DNA of 64,000 nt from Xenophilus azovorans DSM 13620 (GCF_000745855.1 NZ_JQKD01000003.1:186001-250000), one strand, 5' to 3'; shown: positions 1-9,660, numbered from the stretch's first letter. The notes: a model not told the origin generated them from the sequence alone. Program-made: numbers and translations.

Positions 1-2
1 AC

Positions 3-416
<414 letters not shown>

Positions 417-438
417 ACGCGCCGGGCCGGATCGCCGC

Positions 439-1146
439 ATGTCCGCGCTGGAACTGCTGACCCACGGCGACGCGTTCAGCCGCGGCGTGGCGGCGCTGCT
501 GCTGGCGATGTCGGTCGCGAGCTGGGTGGCGATCCTCTGGAAGGCCTGGCTGCTGCGCGGCGGCACGCGCGACGTGCTGCGCAGCACGGCCGCCTTCTGG
601 CAGGCCCGCACGCTGGACGACGCACGCCAGCGCGTGGCGTCCTTCGACCGCGCCGGCCTGGTCGGCCCCGCGGTCGCGGCGCTGGGCCAGGTGGCGGCCG
701 ATGCGCGAGAAACGCAAGGCACCCTCGCAGGCCAGGGTGCGCTGCCACAGCGCCTGACCCGCGCGCTGCGCGACGCCCTGCACGGCGCGCTGCGGCGCCT
801 CTCGTCGGGGCAGATCCTGCTGGCCACGGTCGGCGCCACCGCGCCCTTCGTCGGCCTCCTGGGCACGGTATGGGGCATCCACCGCGCGCTGGCGACCATT
901 GCCGTGCAGACCGGCGGCTTCACCATCGACAAGGTGGCCGGCCCGGTGGGCGAGGCGCTGGTGATGACGGCCTTCGGCCTGGCGGTGGCGATCCCCGCCG
1001 TGCTGGCCTACAACGTCTTCGGCCGCGTCATCGGCCGCATCGAGGCGGAGCTGGAAGGCTTCGCGCACGACCTGCTGGCGGTGTTCGCGCCCGAGGGCGC
1101 ACCGCCGCCGCCCCCCGCGCGGCCGATGCCCGCGGCCACCGCCTGA
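439..1146 (+). CDS. exbB: MotA/TolQ/ExbB-type proton channel subunit
   Basis: 235-residue inner-membrane protein of the ExbB/TolQ family. With ExbD it uses the proton motive force to energise TonB-dependent uptake or Tol-type envelope work. An N-terminal membrane helix lies at about residues 14-35 (VAALLLAMSVASWVAILWKA). Two long helices form the typical family core, with motifs TVGATAPFVGLLGTVWGI and GEALVMTAFGLAVAIPAVLAYN. The C-terminus is Pro/Ala rich (PPPPPARPMPAATA). The ATG at 439 lies 22 bp after dapB, and exbD begins 5 bp after the stop, so the pair is surely co-transcribed. No TonB gene is in the window, so ExbB rather than TolQ is inferred from the usual dapB-exbBD context. Confidence 0.9.
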   Translation: MSALELLTHGDAFSRGVAALLLAMSVASWVAILWKAWLLRGGTRDVLRSTAAFWQARTLDDARQRVASFDRAGLVGPAVAALGQVAADARETQGTLAGQGALPQRLTRALRDALHGALRRLSSGQILLATVGATAPFVGLLGTVWGIHRALATIAVQTGGFTIDKVAGPVGEALVMTAFGLAVAIPAVLAYNVFGRVIGRIEAELEGFAHDLLAVFAPEGAPPPPPARPMPAATA

Positions 1147-1151
1147 ACGCC

Positions 1152-1631
1152 ATGGCCTTCGGCCGCAGCGCCCTCGGAAGCGCCGCCGCCTCGGGCGGCC
1201 GGGCGCTGGGCAGCGGCGGCCAGCGGCCGCTGTCGGACATCAACGTCACGCCGCTGGTCGACGTGATGCTGGTGCTGCTGGTGATCTTCATCATCACCGC
1301 GCCGCTGATGGCCAGCAGCATCAGGCTGGACCTGCCGCGCACCGATGCCGGCCAGCCGAGCGACACGCCGCGCTTCGTGAGCCTGGTGGTGAACGCGGCG
1401 GGCGAGGTCTTCCTGGACGAGCAGCGCATCGCCGGCAACGACGAGCTGGCGACGAAGCTGCGCGCCGCCGCCGAGCGCAGCCGCGACACCGAGGTGCAGC
1501 TGCGCGCCGACAGGACGGTGCCCTACGGCCAGGTGGTGGAGCTGATGGGCATCGCCAACCAGGCGGGGCTGGGCCGCATCGGCTTCGTCACCGAGGCGCC
1601 GCCGGCCGCCGGAGACACCGCGCCCCGCTGA
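1152..1631 (+). CDS. exbD: ExbD/TolR-type biopolymer transport protein
   Basis: 159 residues. After a Gly/Ser/Ala-rich cytoplasmic N-terminus comes the family signature SDINVTPLVDVMLVLLVIF, holding the single membrane helix and its conserved proton-carrying Asp. A periplasmic ExbD/TolR domain follows (VNAAGEVFLDEQRI, then VQLRADRTVPYGQVVELMG). The protein pairs with the upstream ExbB as the stator-like proton channel. The ATG at 1152 is chosen because it directly precedes this domain layout; longer readings upstream overlap exbB. The N-terminal linker of about 30 residues is longer than in E. coli ExbD, but such extensions are common in Comamonadaceae as far as I recall. Confidence 0.9.
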   Translation: MAFGRSALGSAAASGGRALGSGGQRPLSDINVTPLVDVMLVLLVIFIITAPLMASSIRLDLPRTDAGQPSDTPRFVSLVVNAAGEVFLDEQRIAGNDELATKLRAAAERSRDTEVQLRADRTVPYGQVVELMGIANQAGLGRIGFVTEAPPAAGDTAPR

Positions 1632-1688
1632 AACGCACGCGCGCGATCCGTGGCACAGTGGGCCTTCCCGCTGTTCCCCACACCCCCC

Positions 1689-4127
1689 GTGAACACTGCA
1701 AGCCCTCCCCTGGCCGAAGCCGGCCGCTTCGGCAGCGGCCAGGCCGTGCGCCGCCTGGAAGACGACGCCCTGCTGGCCGGCCGCGGCCGCTACACCGACG
1801 ACCTGCGCACGCACGACCAGGCCCACCTGGTCTTCCAGCGCTCGCCCTACCCGCATGCCCGCATCGTCTCCATCGACGCCGAGGCGGCGCGCGGCATGCC
1901 CGGCGTGCTCGCCGTCCACACCGGCGCCGACCTGGTGGCGGCCGGCGTGAAGCCCCTGCCCGGCGTGGCCGGCTTCAAGCGCCCCGACGGCGCGCCCGCC
2001 GCGACGGCCCCGCGCCGCGTGCTGGCCCACGAGCGCGTGCGCTTCGTCGGCGAGCCGGTGGTGGCGGTGGTCGCCGAGACGCTGCAGCAGGCGCGCGATG
2101 CCGCCGAGGCGGTGATGGTCGAGTACGAGGAGCTGCCGATGGTGGTGGCCCTCGCCGACGCGCTCGCGCAAGACGCGCCGGCGCTGTGCGAGGAGGCGCC
2201 CGACAACATCGCCGCCGAGCAGCACCACGGCGACGCGCAGGCCGCGGCAGCCGCCTTCGCACAGGCCGCGCACGTGGTGAAGCTGGCCGTCACCAACCAG
2301 CGCGTGGCCGCGGTGACGCTGGAGCCGCGCGCGGTGCTGGCCGACATCGACCCGCAGGACGGACGCCTGACGCTGCGCATGAGCACGCAGATGCCCTCGG
2401 GCGTGCGCAACACGCTGTGCGACGCGGTGCTGGGCATCCCGCGCGAGCAGGTGCGCGTGGTGGTCAACGACGTGGGCGGCGGCTTCGGCATGAAGACCGG
2501 CCTGTACCCGGAGGACGCGGCCGCCGCCTTCGCGGCACGCACGCTGCGCCGTCCCGTGAAGTGGATCGCCGACCGCAGCGAGGAATTCCTCGCCACCACG
2601 CACGGCCGCGACATCGAGGCGCAGGCCGAGCTGGCGCTGGCGGGCGACGGCCGCATCCTCGCGCTACGCGTGCGCACGCATGCCAACGTCGGCGCGTACG
2701 CCACCGGCACCGGCGTGGCGATCCAGTTGCTGATCGGCCCCTGGGTGCAGACCAGCGTGTACGACATCCCGCTCATCGACTTCCATTTCACCGCGGTGAT
2801 GACGAACACCGCGCCCACCGGCGCCTACCGCGGTGCCGGCCGGCCCGAGGCCATCCACACCATGGAGCGGCTGATGGACGAGGCCGCGCGGCAGACCGGC
2901 ATCGACCGCACCGAGCTGCGCCGGCGCAACTTCATCCGCCCCGAGCAGATGCCCTACACCAACCCGATGGGGCAGGTCTACGACACCGGCGCCTTCGAGC
3001 AGGTGATGGACCAGGGCCTCGCGCTGGCGGACTGGGGCGGCTTCGAGGCGCGCGCCGCGCAATCCGCCGCGCGCGGCCTGTGGCGCGGGCTGGGCATCGC
3101 CACCTTCCTCGAATGGACCGGCGGCAACGTGTTCGAGGAGCGCGTCACCGTCGAGATCAAGGCCCCCACGCTCCCCGCTTCGCGTGGTTCGCTGCCCCCC
3201 GAGGGGGCGCGCGCGCCTTGGGGCGGCCCGGCGCCGCGCGAAGCCGACGGCGTGATCGAGGTCTTCTCCGCCGTCAATGCGATGGGCCAGGGCATCGCCA
3301 CCACGCTGGCGCAGCTGGTGGTCGATGCCTTCGGCGTGCCCATCGAGCGCGTGCGCGTGGTGCTGGGCGACACCGACCGCGGCGACGGCTTCGGCAGCGC
3401 GGGCTCGCGCTCGCTCTTCACCGGCGGCTCGGCCATGCGCATCGGCGCCGAGCGCACCATCGAGAAGGGCCGGGAACTGGCCGCACAGGAGCTGGAGGCC
3501 GCCGCCGCCGACATCGACTACGCGCAGGGCCGCTTCAGCGTGAAGGGCACGGACCTGGGCATCGGCCTGTTCGAACTGGCCGGCCGGCAGAGCGACCAGC
3601 GCATCTTCGTGGACTCCACCAGCAGCGTGAACGGTCCCACCTGGCCCAACGGATGCCACGTCTGCGAGGTGGAGCTGGACCCGCAGACCGGCGAGGTCGC
3701 GGTGGTGGCCTACGCCTCGGTCAACGACGTGGGCCGCGTGGTCAACCCGCTGATCGTGCGCGGGCAGCTCGACGGCGGCGCCGTGCAGGGCATCGGCCAG
3801 GCGCTGCTGGAGCAGGTGGTGTACGACCGCGAGACCGGCCAGCCCGTGACCGGCAGCCTGATGGACTACGCGCTGCCCAAGGCCGGCGAGATGCCCGCCT
3901 TCCGCACCGAGATGGACGAGTCCACGCCCTGCCGCAACAACCCGCTGGGCGTGAAGGGCGTGGGCGAGCTGGGCACCATCGGCGCCACGCCGGCGGTGGT
4001 CAACGCGGTGGCCGATGCGCTGGCGCGCCACGGCCGGGCCGACCTGTCGCCGAGGCTGCAGATGCCGCTCACGCCCTCGCGGCTGTGGCAGTGGCTGCAC
4101 GGCGCGGGCGGCACCGCGCCGGCGTGA
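1689..4127 (+). CDS. Xanthine dehydrogenase/CO dehydrogenase-type molybdopterin-binding large subunit, unpaired
   Basis: About 812 residues. It is a molybdenum hydroxylase large subunit: an N-terminal aldehyde-oxidase hammerhead domain (RRLEDDALLAGRGRYTDD) is followed by two molybdopterin-binding domains. Visible motifs are VGGGFGMK, GAYRGAGRPEA, MGQGIATTLAQ and the C-terminal GVKGVGELGTIGATPA, whose Glu is the catalytic base of the family. The substrate cannot be told from sequence. The 2Fe-2S and FAD subunits that normally accompany it are absent from both flanks: exbD is upstream and mtnN downstream. A GTG at 1650 is also possible; 1689 (GTG-AAC-ACT) is chosen because it leaves the usual short lead-in. 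At about residues 492-518 the protein contains an extra stretch encoded by a dispersed repeat. Neither start has a convincing ribosome-binding site. Confidence 0.88.
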   Translation: MNTASPPLAEAGRFGSGQAVRRLEDDALLAGRGRYTDDLRTHDQAHLVFQRSPYPHARIVSIDAEAARGMPGVLAVHTGADLVAAGVKPLPGVAGFKRPDGAPAATAPRRVLAHERVRFVGEPVVAVVAETLQQARDAAEAVMVEYEELPMVVALADALAQDAPALCEEAPDNIAAEQHHGDAQAAAAAFAQAAHVVKLAVTNQRVAAVTLEPRAVLADIDPQDGRLTLRMSTQMPSGVRNTLCDAVLGIPREQVRVVVNDVGGGFGMKTGLYPEDAAAAFAARTLRRPVKWIADRSEEFLATTHGRDIEAQAELALAGDGRILALRVRTHANVGAYATGTGVAIQLLIGPWVQTSVYDIPLIDFHFTAVMTNTAPTGAYRGAGRPEAIHTMERLMDEAARQTGIDRTELRRRNFIRPEQMPYTNPMGQVYDTGAFEQVMDQGLALADWGGFEARAAQSAARGLWRGLGIATFLEWTGGNVFEERVTVEIKAPTLPASRGSLPPEGARAPWGGPAPREADGVIEVFSAVNAMGQGIATTLAQLVVDAFGVPIERVRVVLGDTDRGDGFGSAGSRSLFTGGSAMRIGAERTIEKGRELAAQELEAAAADIDYAQGRFSVKGTDLGIGLFELAGRQSDQRIFVDSTSSVNGPTWPNGCHVCEVELDPQTGEVAVVAYASVNDVGRVVNPLIVRGQLDGGAVQGIGQALLEQVVYDRETGQPVTGSLMDYALPKAGEMPAFRTEMDESTPCRNNPLGVKGVGELGTIGATPAVVNAVADALARHGRADLSPRLQMPLTPSRLWQWLHGAGGTAPA
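3163..3243 (+). repeat. Dispersed GC-rich repeat (family A), copy inside a coding region
   Basis: The stretch shares a core with intergenic segments at 5091-5164 (same strand) and 7271-7329 (opposite strand). In order the shared blocks are CCCCACGCT, GCTTCGCGT, CCCCCGAGG and CTTGGGGCGGCCCGGCG. Here it keeps the reading frame of the molybdenum hydroxylase and adds about 27 residues rich in Pro, Ala, Gly and Arg. The encoded stretch lies just before DGVIEVFSAVNAMGQG, where family members usually run straight from VTVEI into this strand. Confidence 0.75.
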
Positions 4128-4129
4128 GC

Positions 4130-4897
4130 ATGCTGCACCCGCCCGCCCCCATCGCCATCGTCGGCGCCATGCACGACGAACTCGCCGCGCTGCTCGCGGC
4201 CATGCCGGACGAACAGCCGGTGCGCGCCGCCGGGCGCGACTTCTGGCTGGGGCACCTCGAAGGGCAGCCGGTGGTGGTGGTGCTCTCGCGCATCGGCAAG
4301 GTGGCGGCTGCCACCACCGCCACGGTGCTGCTGGAGCGCTTCGGCGCACGCGCCGTGCTGTTCACCGGGGTCGCCGGCGGCCTGGCGCCGGGCGTGCGCG
4401 TGGGCGACGTGGTGGTGGCCACCGAGCTGCTGCAGCACGACATGGATGCCTCGCCCCTGTTCCCGGCCTACGAGGTGCCGCTGTACGGCCGTGCGCGCTT
4501 CGCCGCCGACGCGGCGCTGGCCGAGGCGCTGGCGGGCGCGGCGGCCGAGGCCCTGCGCGAGCCCGCCGCGCTGCTGGGCGCACAGGCGGTGCAGGACTTC
4601 GGCCTCGCCGCCCCGCGCGTGCACCGCGGCCTGGTGGCGAGCGGCGACCGCTTCGTCGCCACCGCTGCCGAGAGCGGGCGCCTGCGCGCCGCGCTGCCCG
4701 AGGCGCTGGCGGTGGAGATGGAAGGTGCCGCCATGGCCCAGGTGTGCCACGACTACGGCGTGCCCTTCGCCGCGGTGCGCACCGTCTCCGACCGCGCCGA
4801 CGACGCCGCGCACACCGACTTCACCCGCTTCGTGGCGGCCGTCGCCAGCCGCTGCAGCGAGGCGGTGGTGCGCGCCGCCCTGCGGCGGCTGGCATGA
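4130..4897 (+). CDS. mtnN: 5'-methylthioadenosine/S-adenosylhomocysteine nucleosidase
   Basis: 255 residues, PNP/UDP phosphorylase family. It hydrolyses methylthioadenosine and S-adenosylhomocysteine to adenine plus the thio-ribose, for methionine salvage. Family landmarks are all present: IVGAMHDE with the catalytic Glu near residue 17, TGVAGGLAPGVRVGDVVV, ASGDRFV, VEMEGAAMAQV with the ribose-binding Met-Glu, and RTVSDRADD with the catalytic Asp. It begins two bases after the stop of the upstream hydroxylase. A GTG at 4124 overlapping that stop (GTGA) is an alternative start adding two residues. It is slightly longer than the E. coli enzyme (232) because of a segment of extra residues around QHDMDASPLFPAYEVP. 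It is probably translated with the upstream gene. Confidence 0.9.
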   Translation: MLHPPAPIAIVGAMHDELAALLAAMPDEQPVRAAGRDFWLGHLEGQPVVVVLSRIGKVAAATTATVLLERFGARAVLFTGVAGGLAPGVRVGDVVVATELLQHDMDASPLFPAYEVPLYGRARFAADAALAEALAGAAAEALREPAALLGAQAVQDFGLAAPRVHRGLVASGDRFVATAAESGRLRAALPEALAVEMEGAAMAQVCHDYGVPFAAVRTVSDRADDAAHTDFTRFVAAVASRCSEAVVRAALRRLA

Positions 4898-4949
4898 AAC
4901 ACCCCCCAAGCGGCTTCGCCGCTCCCCCCTCTCTCGCCTTCGGCGGGAG

Positions 4950-5023
4950 GGGGGCGCACCCGGAGGCCTGGCCAAGCCAGTTCCTCGGGTGCCCTGGCAT
5001 GACCTGCTCCACGGCCTTCGGAG
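4950..5023 (+). repeat. Dispersed repeat (family B), first copy
   Basis: About 74 bp, found again in reverse orientation at 62899-62970. The two copies agree at roughly nine positions in ten by eye. Shared blocks include GGGGGCGCACCCGG, GGCCTGGCC, AGCCAGTTCC, CGGGTGCCCTGGCATG and CGGCCTTCGGA. It follows a C-run/G-run palindromic segment at 4905-4952. Together with the next repeat it fills the 434-bp spacer 4898-5331, in which I see no credible gene. Confidence 0.75.
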
Positions 5024-5090
5024 CAGAGACAGCCGATGTGTTTCATACGTTGCGGGTGGCGCGCAGCGCTATGAACAACTGAATTGAAAC

Positions 5091-5164
5091 GGCCCCACGC
5101 TCATCGCTTCGCGTATCGCGGCCCCCCGAGGCGCGCCGGTGCCTTCGGGCGGCCGGGCGCCGCT
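5091..5164 (+). repeat. Dispersed repeat (family A), intergenic copy
   Basis: It shares the ordered blocks CCCCACGCT, CGCTTCGCGT, GCCCCCCGAGG and GGGCGGCC plus GGCGCCGC with the copy inside the molybdenum hydroxylase gene at 3163-3243, with a few single-base gaps. It lies between mtnN and the outer-membrane protein gene. Confidence 0.65.
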
Positions 5165-5331
5165 GACCTGCCGGCGTCGTCCTACGCGCAAGACCGATGC
5201 GCGCCGCGGGCCCGGCCGCGCCCGGCGGCGCTAAGGTGCCTCGTTCAGGGAGCCTTGCGGGGCACCGACACGCGCACAGACCGATGCCGGCGGCGCCTGG
5301 CGGCCCCGCTCCACCGCAGGACATTCCGCCC

Positions 5332-6195
5332 ATGCCTCTGGATCCTCCCCGCGCCGATGCCCGCCGGCGCCGCCCTTCCCTGCCCTTCGCGCTCGCCGGC
5401 ATCGCCGTGCTCGGCACCGCCGGCGCAGCCCATGCGCAGGTGTCTCCCGCGCTCGACCGCTTCAGCCTGTCGGTGGGCGCCTTCAGCGCCAAGCCGGAGG
5501 TCAGCGCCGCCGTGGGCAACCGCTGGGGCTCGCTGAGCACCGGCGACCTCGACGCGGGCCGCAAGACGCTGCCGCGCATCAGCGGCGAGTTCCTGATCGG
5601 CGACAACCACGGCATTTCCTTCGAGGCCTTTCGCTACAGCCAGTCGTATGCGGACCAGTGGGGCGGCGTCTACACCTCCGGCCCCTTCAGCGCCGGCCTG
5701 GCCACCGGCCTGAGCCTGGACTTCGACCTGGACGTCGCGCGCCTGGGCTACCGCTACTGGTTCGGCTCCGGCAACACCGTCGTCGGCCTGGGCGCCGGCA
5801 TCGGCTACTACCGCGTCTCGCTCGAAACGCACGCCTTCGCCAGCGCGAACGCGGGGCTGGCGGGACTGGGCTTCGCCGGCTACAACGGCTACTACACGCG
5901 GCACGACAGCGACGACGCCGTGGCACCCATGCTGGAAGTGGGCGTGCGCCATGCGATCACGCCCGACCTGCGCCTGTTCCTCGACGGCTCGGGCATCCAC
6001 AAGGGGGGCGGCGGCGGGGTGCGCGGCAGCATCTACAACGCCACCGCCGGGGTGGAGTGGTTCCCGCTGCGCAACGTCGGCGTGTCGCTGGCCTACGCCG
6101 TCACCGACGTGGACCTCAAGCGCGACGACGCCGGCCTGCAGCGCCTGCGGCTGAAGTTCCACGGGCCGGTGGCGGCCGTCAAGATGCGGTTCTGA
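5332..6195 (+). CDS. Secreted outer-membrane beta-barrel protein of unknown function
   Basis: 287 residues. An N-terminal signal peptide is clear: a basic stretch (DARRRRP), a hydrophobic core ([14 protein letters not shown]) and AHAQ as a likely cleavage site near residue 36. The rest is made of alternating amphipathic strands with many Gly, Tyr and Asp residues ([25 protein letters not shown], then [17 protein letters not shown]). It ends in VKMRF; a terminal Phe is the usual beta-barrel assembly signal. The overall look is of a small OmpW/OmpA-like barrel, with no globular domain after it. The ATG at 5332 is chosen as the one leading into the signal peptide. Its 3' end overlaps the convergent flavin oxidoreductase gene by 17 bp. 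No specific function can be assigned. Confidence 0.75.
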   Translation: MPLDPPRADARRRRPSLPFALAGIAVLGTAGAAHAQVSPALDRFSLSVGAFSAKPEVSAAVGNRWGSLSTGDLDAGRKTLPRISGEFLIGDNHGISFEAFRYSQSYADQWGGVYTSGPFSAGLATGLSLDFDLDVARLGYRYWFGSGNTVVGLGAGIGYYRVSLETHAFASANAGLAGLGFAGYNGYYTRHDSDDAVAPMLEVGVRHAITPDLRLFLDGSGIHKGGGGGVRGSIYNATAGVEWFPLRNVGVSLAYAVTDVDLKRDDAGLQRLRLKFHGPVAAVKMRF

Positions 6196-7216
6196 GGGCT
6201 GCGGCGCCCTTCATGCGCAGCCCGCGCCCGGCCTCGGCCGTGATCTCGTAGCTGCGCAGCCGCGCGGCGTGGTCGTGGATGCCGCTGGCGACGATGATCT
6301 CGTCCACGCCGGTGCGGTCGGCAAAGGCCTGCAGCCCCGCGCGCACGGTGTCCAGCGTGCCGATGGCGGCGCACGAGAGCACCGAGTCCAGCAGCGCGTT
6401 CTCGGCCGGGCCGATGCGCTCGCGGTAGCCCGCCACCGGCGGCGGCAGGCGTCCCGGGCGGCCGCTGCGCAGGTTGACGAAGGACTGCTGCCACGAGCTG
6501 GCGACCAGGTGCGCGCTCGCCTCGTCGTCGGCCGCGAAGACGTTGAAGCCCGCCATCGCATAGGGCTGCGCGAGCTGGGCCGACGGCTGGAAAGTCTCGC
6601 GGTAGATCTGCAGGGCCTGCATCAGCGCCTGCGGCGCGAAGTGCGAAGCGAAGGCGAAGGGCAGGCCCAGGTGCGCGGCCAGCTGCGCGCCGAACAGGCT
6701 GCTGCCGAGGATCCACACCGGCACCTCGCTGCCGCGGCCCGGCACCGCCAGCACGCGCTGGCGCGGCTCGCGGCTCATGAAGTCCATCAGCTCCACCACG
6801 TCCTGCGGGAAGCGCTCGGCGCTCTCGTGCAGGTCGCGCCGCAGGGCGCGGGCGGTGGCGCCGTCGGAGCCGGGCGCGCGGCCCAGGCCGAGGTCGACGC
6901 GGCCCGGGTACAGCGCCGCCAGCGTGCCGTACTGCTCGGCGATGACCAGCGGCGAGTGGTTGGGCAGCATCACCCCGCCGGCCCCGATGCGGATGCTGGA
7001 GGTGCCGGCGCCGATGTAGGCCAGCAGCGTGGAGGTGGCGGCGCTGGCGATGCCGGGCATGCCGTGGTGCTCGGCCAGCCAGTAGCGGCGAAAGCCCAGC
7101 GTCTCGCCGTGCTGCGCCAGCGAGAGCGAATGGCGGAAGGACTGGCCTTCGTCGCCGTCGTGGCGGATGGGCGAGAGGTCGAGGATGGCCAGGGGCAGGG
7201 TGGGTGCGGAGGACAT
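6179..7216 (-). CDS. LLM-class flavin-dependent oxidoreductase (luciferase-like)
   Basis: 345 residues of the bacterial luciferase-like monooxygenase superfamily, flavin-using TIM-barrel enzymes. The N-terminus [19 protein letters not shown], the [22 protein letters not shown] block and [25 protein letters not shown] are characteristic of the small-molecule MsnO8-type group. [11 protein letters not shown] is the next conserved loop. The substrate is unknown, and the flavin reductase partner is not nearby. The ATG at 7216 is chosen by family alignment; the frame stays open further upstream only as a shadow of malQ. Its stop lies inside the last codons of the convergent barrel-protein gene (17-bp tail-to-tail overlap), so the two messages could form a short duplex. 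Confidence 0.88.
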   Translation of the reverse strand: MSSAPTLPLAILDLSPIRHDGDEGQSFRHSLSLAQHGETLGFRRYWLAEHHGMPGIASAATSTLLAYIGAGTSSIRIGAGGVMLPNHSPLVIAEQYGTLAALYPGRVDLGLGRAPGSDGATARALRRDLHESAERFPQDVVELMDFMSREPRQRVLAVPGRGSEVPVWILGSSLFGAQLAAHLGLPFAFASHFAPQALMQALQIYRETFQPSAQLAQPYAMAGFNVFAADDEASAHLVASSWQQSFVNLRSGRPGRLPPPVAGYRERIGPAENALLDSVLSCAAIGTLDTVRAGLQAFADRTGVDEIIVASGIHDHAARLRSYEITAEAGRGLRMKGAAALRTAS

Positions 7217-7270
7217 GGCGCGGATGATGGCGCACGATGCGCCGCCGCGCCGGCGTGGGCCCTTTTTCAT

Positions 7271-7329
7271 CGCCGGGCCGCCCCAAGATGAAAAGCATCC
7301 CCTTGGGGGATCGGGCAAGCGCGAAGCGG
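7271..7329 (-). repeat. Dispersed repeat (family A), reverse copy
   Basis: Read on the minus strand it shows CGCTTCGCG, CCCCC-AA-GGGG and CTTGGGGCGGCCCGGCG in the same order and nearly the same spacing as the copy at 3163-3243. It sits in the 131-bp gap between malQ and the flavin oxidoreductase and contains a small CCCC/GGGG hairpin that might slow transcription. Confidence 0.65.
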
Positions 7330-7347
7330 TTGACCGAGGGGTCTTTT

Positions 7348-9516
7348 TCAGCCCCGCCCGGCGCACACCGCGGCGGCGATGGCCTGCACGCGCGCCTCGT
7401 CCGCCCAGCGCCCGGCCGGCAGCGCCAGGCGGCGGCGCCAGTTGGGGTGCTGGTCCACGGTGCCTGGCACGTTGACCTGCGCCTGCTGGGCCAGCAGGTC
7501 CTCGGCCTGCACCATCATCAGCCGCGCCGGCGAGCGCGCCAGGTAGGCATGGATGGCCGCCGCCGTCGCAGTGCCGAGCGTGCCTTCGCCCAGCGCGTGG
7601 GCGGCGCCCTCCAGGCCCTGCAGGCCCTCGGCGTCGAGCGCGGCCATGAGCTGCACGCGCTCGGCGGCCCGCTCGTGCAGCTGCTGCCAGCCGGCCTGCG
7701 GGCCGGGCAGGATGCCCAGCCGGATGCGGGTGTGCAGGTCGGCGCCGGCCCACCAGCCCTGCAGCGTCGCCAGGTCGTGGGTGCCGATGGCGGCCAGCGC
7801 GTCGTGCGGGTACGCGGCAGGCGGCTTGAAGCCGCTGCCGTGGCGCTCGAAGTACAGCAGCCGGTACGACAGCAGCGCGAAGCGCGCCAGCAGCGCCCGG
7901 GTGGCGTCGGCCACGGTGCCCAGGTCCTCGCCGATCACCACGCAGCCGTGGCGCTGGCTCTCCAGCGCGACGATGGACAGCAGTTCCTCGGCCGGGTAGT
8001 ACACGTAGGCGCCGTCGGCCGGCGTGGCGCCGGGCGCCATGCAGAAGATGCGTGTGAGGCCCATCACGTGGTCGATGCGCAGCGCGCCCGCGCCGCGCAT
8101 GCAGGCGCGCAGGCTGTCGATGAAGAGGCGGTAGCCGCTCTCGCGCAGCCGCTCGGGCGCCAGCGGCGGCAGGCCCCAGTCCTGCCCCAGCGGGCCCAGC
8201 GCGTCGGGCGGCGCGCCGACGCTGGCCTGGGCGGCCAGCACGGCGCGCGCGCTCCAGGCGTCGGCGCCGTTGCGGTCCACGGAGACGGCCAGGTCCTGGT
8301 ACAGGCCGATGCGCAGGCCGGCCTCGCGGCAGCGCGCGGCCACGGCCTGCAGCTGCTCGTCGGCCGCCCACTGCAGCCAGGCATGGAAGTCGACCTCGGC
8401 CGCGTGCTCGCGCGCGAACGCGGCCACGGCCGGCGCGGCCGGGTCGTGGTACTCGGCCGGCCAGGCGGGCCAGCCCCAGGCGGCCAGGCCCTGCCGGCGG
8501 AAGTGCGCCTGCAGCGCATCGAACAGCGCCTGCCGCTGCAGCGCCTCGCCGCGCGCGGCGCGGAAGGCGACGAAGGCGGCGCTGCGCTGCGCATCGGCGC
8601 CGTCCTCCGCGAAGTGGCGGTGCAGCAGCGACAGCACCTCCAGCTTGGCCGCGGCCACGCCGGCGTGGTTGACGAACTCCGAGGCGCGCAGCGAGGCCAG
8701 CCGCTGCTGGAAGGCCGGCTCGGCCACCAAGCGCCGCGCCGCCTCGCAGGCGGCGAATTCGGGCAGCGCCTCGACGTCGATGTACAGCACGTTCAGGTGC
8801 TGGCGCGAGGAAGGGCTGTAGGGGCTGCACTTGCCCGGGTCGTCCGGGAACAGCGCGTGCAGCGGGTTCAGCCCGATGGCCTGGGCGCCGAGCTGCGCCG
8901 CCACCGGCACCAGCTCGGCCAGGTCGGTGAAGTCGCCCATGCCCCACTGCCGTTCGGAGCGCAGGGCGTAGAGCTGCACCGCGATGCCCCAGCTGCGCTC
9001 GCCTTCGGGCGGCAGGTGGCAGCGCGCGGGCGCGGCGATCAGCAGCAGGGATTCGTCCTCGCCCTCCAGCGACAGCCGGTGGTAGCCGGGGGGCAGCTCG
9101 GCGGCCAGTTCGTGCACGCGCTCGATGCGCTCCACGCCGTCGACGTGGCGGCGGCCGTGCTCGGCGCCCTCGCCCGGCAGCAGGCGGCCGCTGCCGAGCA
9201 CGCGGCCGTCCTCGCCGTGCAGCGTCCAGCCGCGCGCCGGCGCGTCGTGCGGCGCGCGCACGCGCAGCGCGAAGCCGGGCGCGCCGGCCGCGACCACCTG
9301 CACCGGCGGCAGCGCCCGGCGCCAGGCGGCGTCCTCGCGCTGCTCGATCTCGCGGTGCCAGGCGGCGCCGTCGCCGGGCGCGTGGGCGCCCCAGCCGAAC
9401 TGGTGCAGCAGCGCGGCGAGCTGCGCCGGCGCCACCTCGATGCGGTGGCCGAAGACGTCGTGGTAGTCGCGGGCCAGGCCGGCGCGCGCGCAGGCGCGCA
9501 GCAGGGCCTCATGCAT
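7348..9516 (-). CDS. malQ: 4-alpha-glucanotransferase (amylomaltase)
   Basis: 722 residues, GH77. It transfers glucan segments between maltodextrins and releases glucose, in the cytoplasm. GH77 catalytic stretches are visible: [14 protein letters not shown] (nucleophile Asp), [10 protein letters not shown] (acid/base Glu) and [14 protein letters not shown] (transition-state Asp). Also present are [19 protein letters not shown] and [22 protein letters not shown]. The roughly 150-residue N-terminal beta-rich extension is typical of the long E. coli-like form. It is the last gene of the glycogen/trehalose block but is separated from the channel gene upstream by 270 bp, so it may have its own promoter. 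Here it would process the linear glucans released by GlgX or made from maltose. Confidence 0.93.
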   Translation of the reverse strand: MHEALLRACARAGLARDYHDVFGHRIEVAPAQLAALLHQFGWGAHAPGDGAAWHREIEQREDAAWRRALPPVQVVAAGAPGFALRVRAPHDAPARGWTLHGEDGRVLGSGRLLPGEGAEHGRRHVDGVERIERVHELAAELPPGYHRLSLEGEDESLLLIAAPARCHLPPEGERSWGIAVQLYALRSERQWGMGDFTDLAELVPVAAQLGAQAIGLNPLHALFPDDPGKCSPYSPSSRQHLNVLYIDVEALPEFAACEAARRLVAEPAFQQRLASLRASEFVNHAGVAAAKLEVLSLLHRHFAEDGADAQRSAAFVAFRAARGEALQRQALFDALQAHFRRQGLAAWGWPAWPAEYHDPAAPAVAAFAREHAAEVDFHAWLQWAADEQLQAVAARCREAGLRIGLYQDLAVSVDRNGADAWSARAVLAAQASVGAPPDALGPLGQDWGLPPLAPERLRESGYRLFIDSLRACMRGAGALRIDHVMGLTRIFCMAPGATPADGAYVYYPAEELLSIVALESQRHGCVVIGEDLGTVADATRALLARFALLSYRLLYFERHGSGFKPPAAYPHDALAAIGTHDLATLQGWWAGADLHTRIRLGILPGPQAGWQQLHERAAERVQLMAALDAEGLQGLEGAAHALGEGTLGTATAAAIHAYLARSPARLMMVQAEDLLAQQAQVNVPGTVDQHPNWRRRLALPAGRWADEARVQAIAAAVCAGRG

Positions 9517-9660
9517 GGGCGCCTCCCCCGGCCTGGCCGGTGAAGGAAGAGCGAAGGTCTGCGCGGGGATTCACGGGAAGGGTCCGGCTGCAAGCTGCAT
9601 GCCTGAGTGTGCACGCCGCCGGCATCAGAGCCTGGGCGTTTTTTGGCCGTGCCCGAGCGG

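Noticed and set aside
7265-7345. Rho-independent terminator after malQ
   Set aside because: The CCCC/GGGG hairpin is short and its T-stretch is interrupted; better explained as part of the dispersed repeat.
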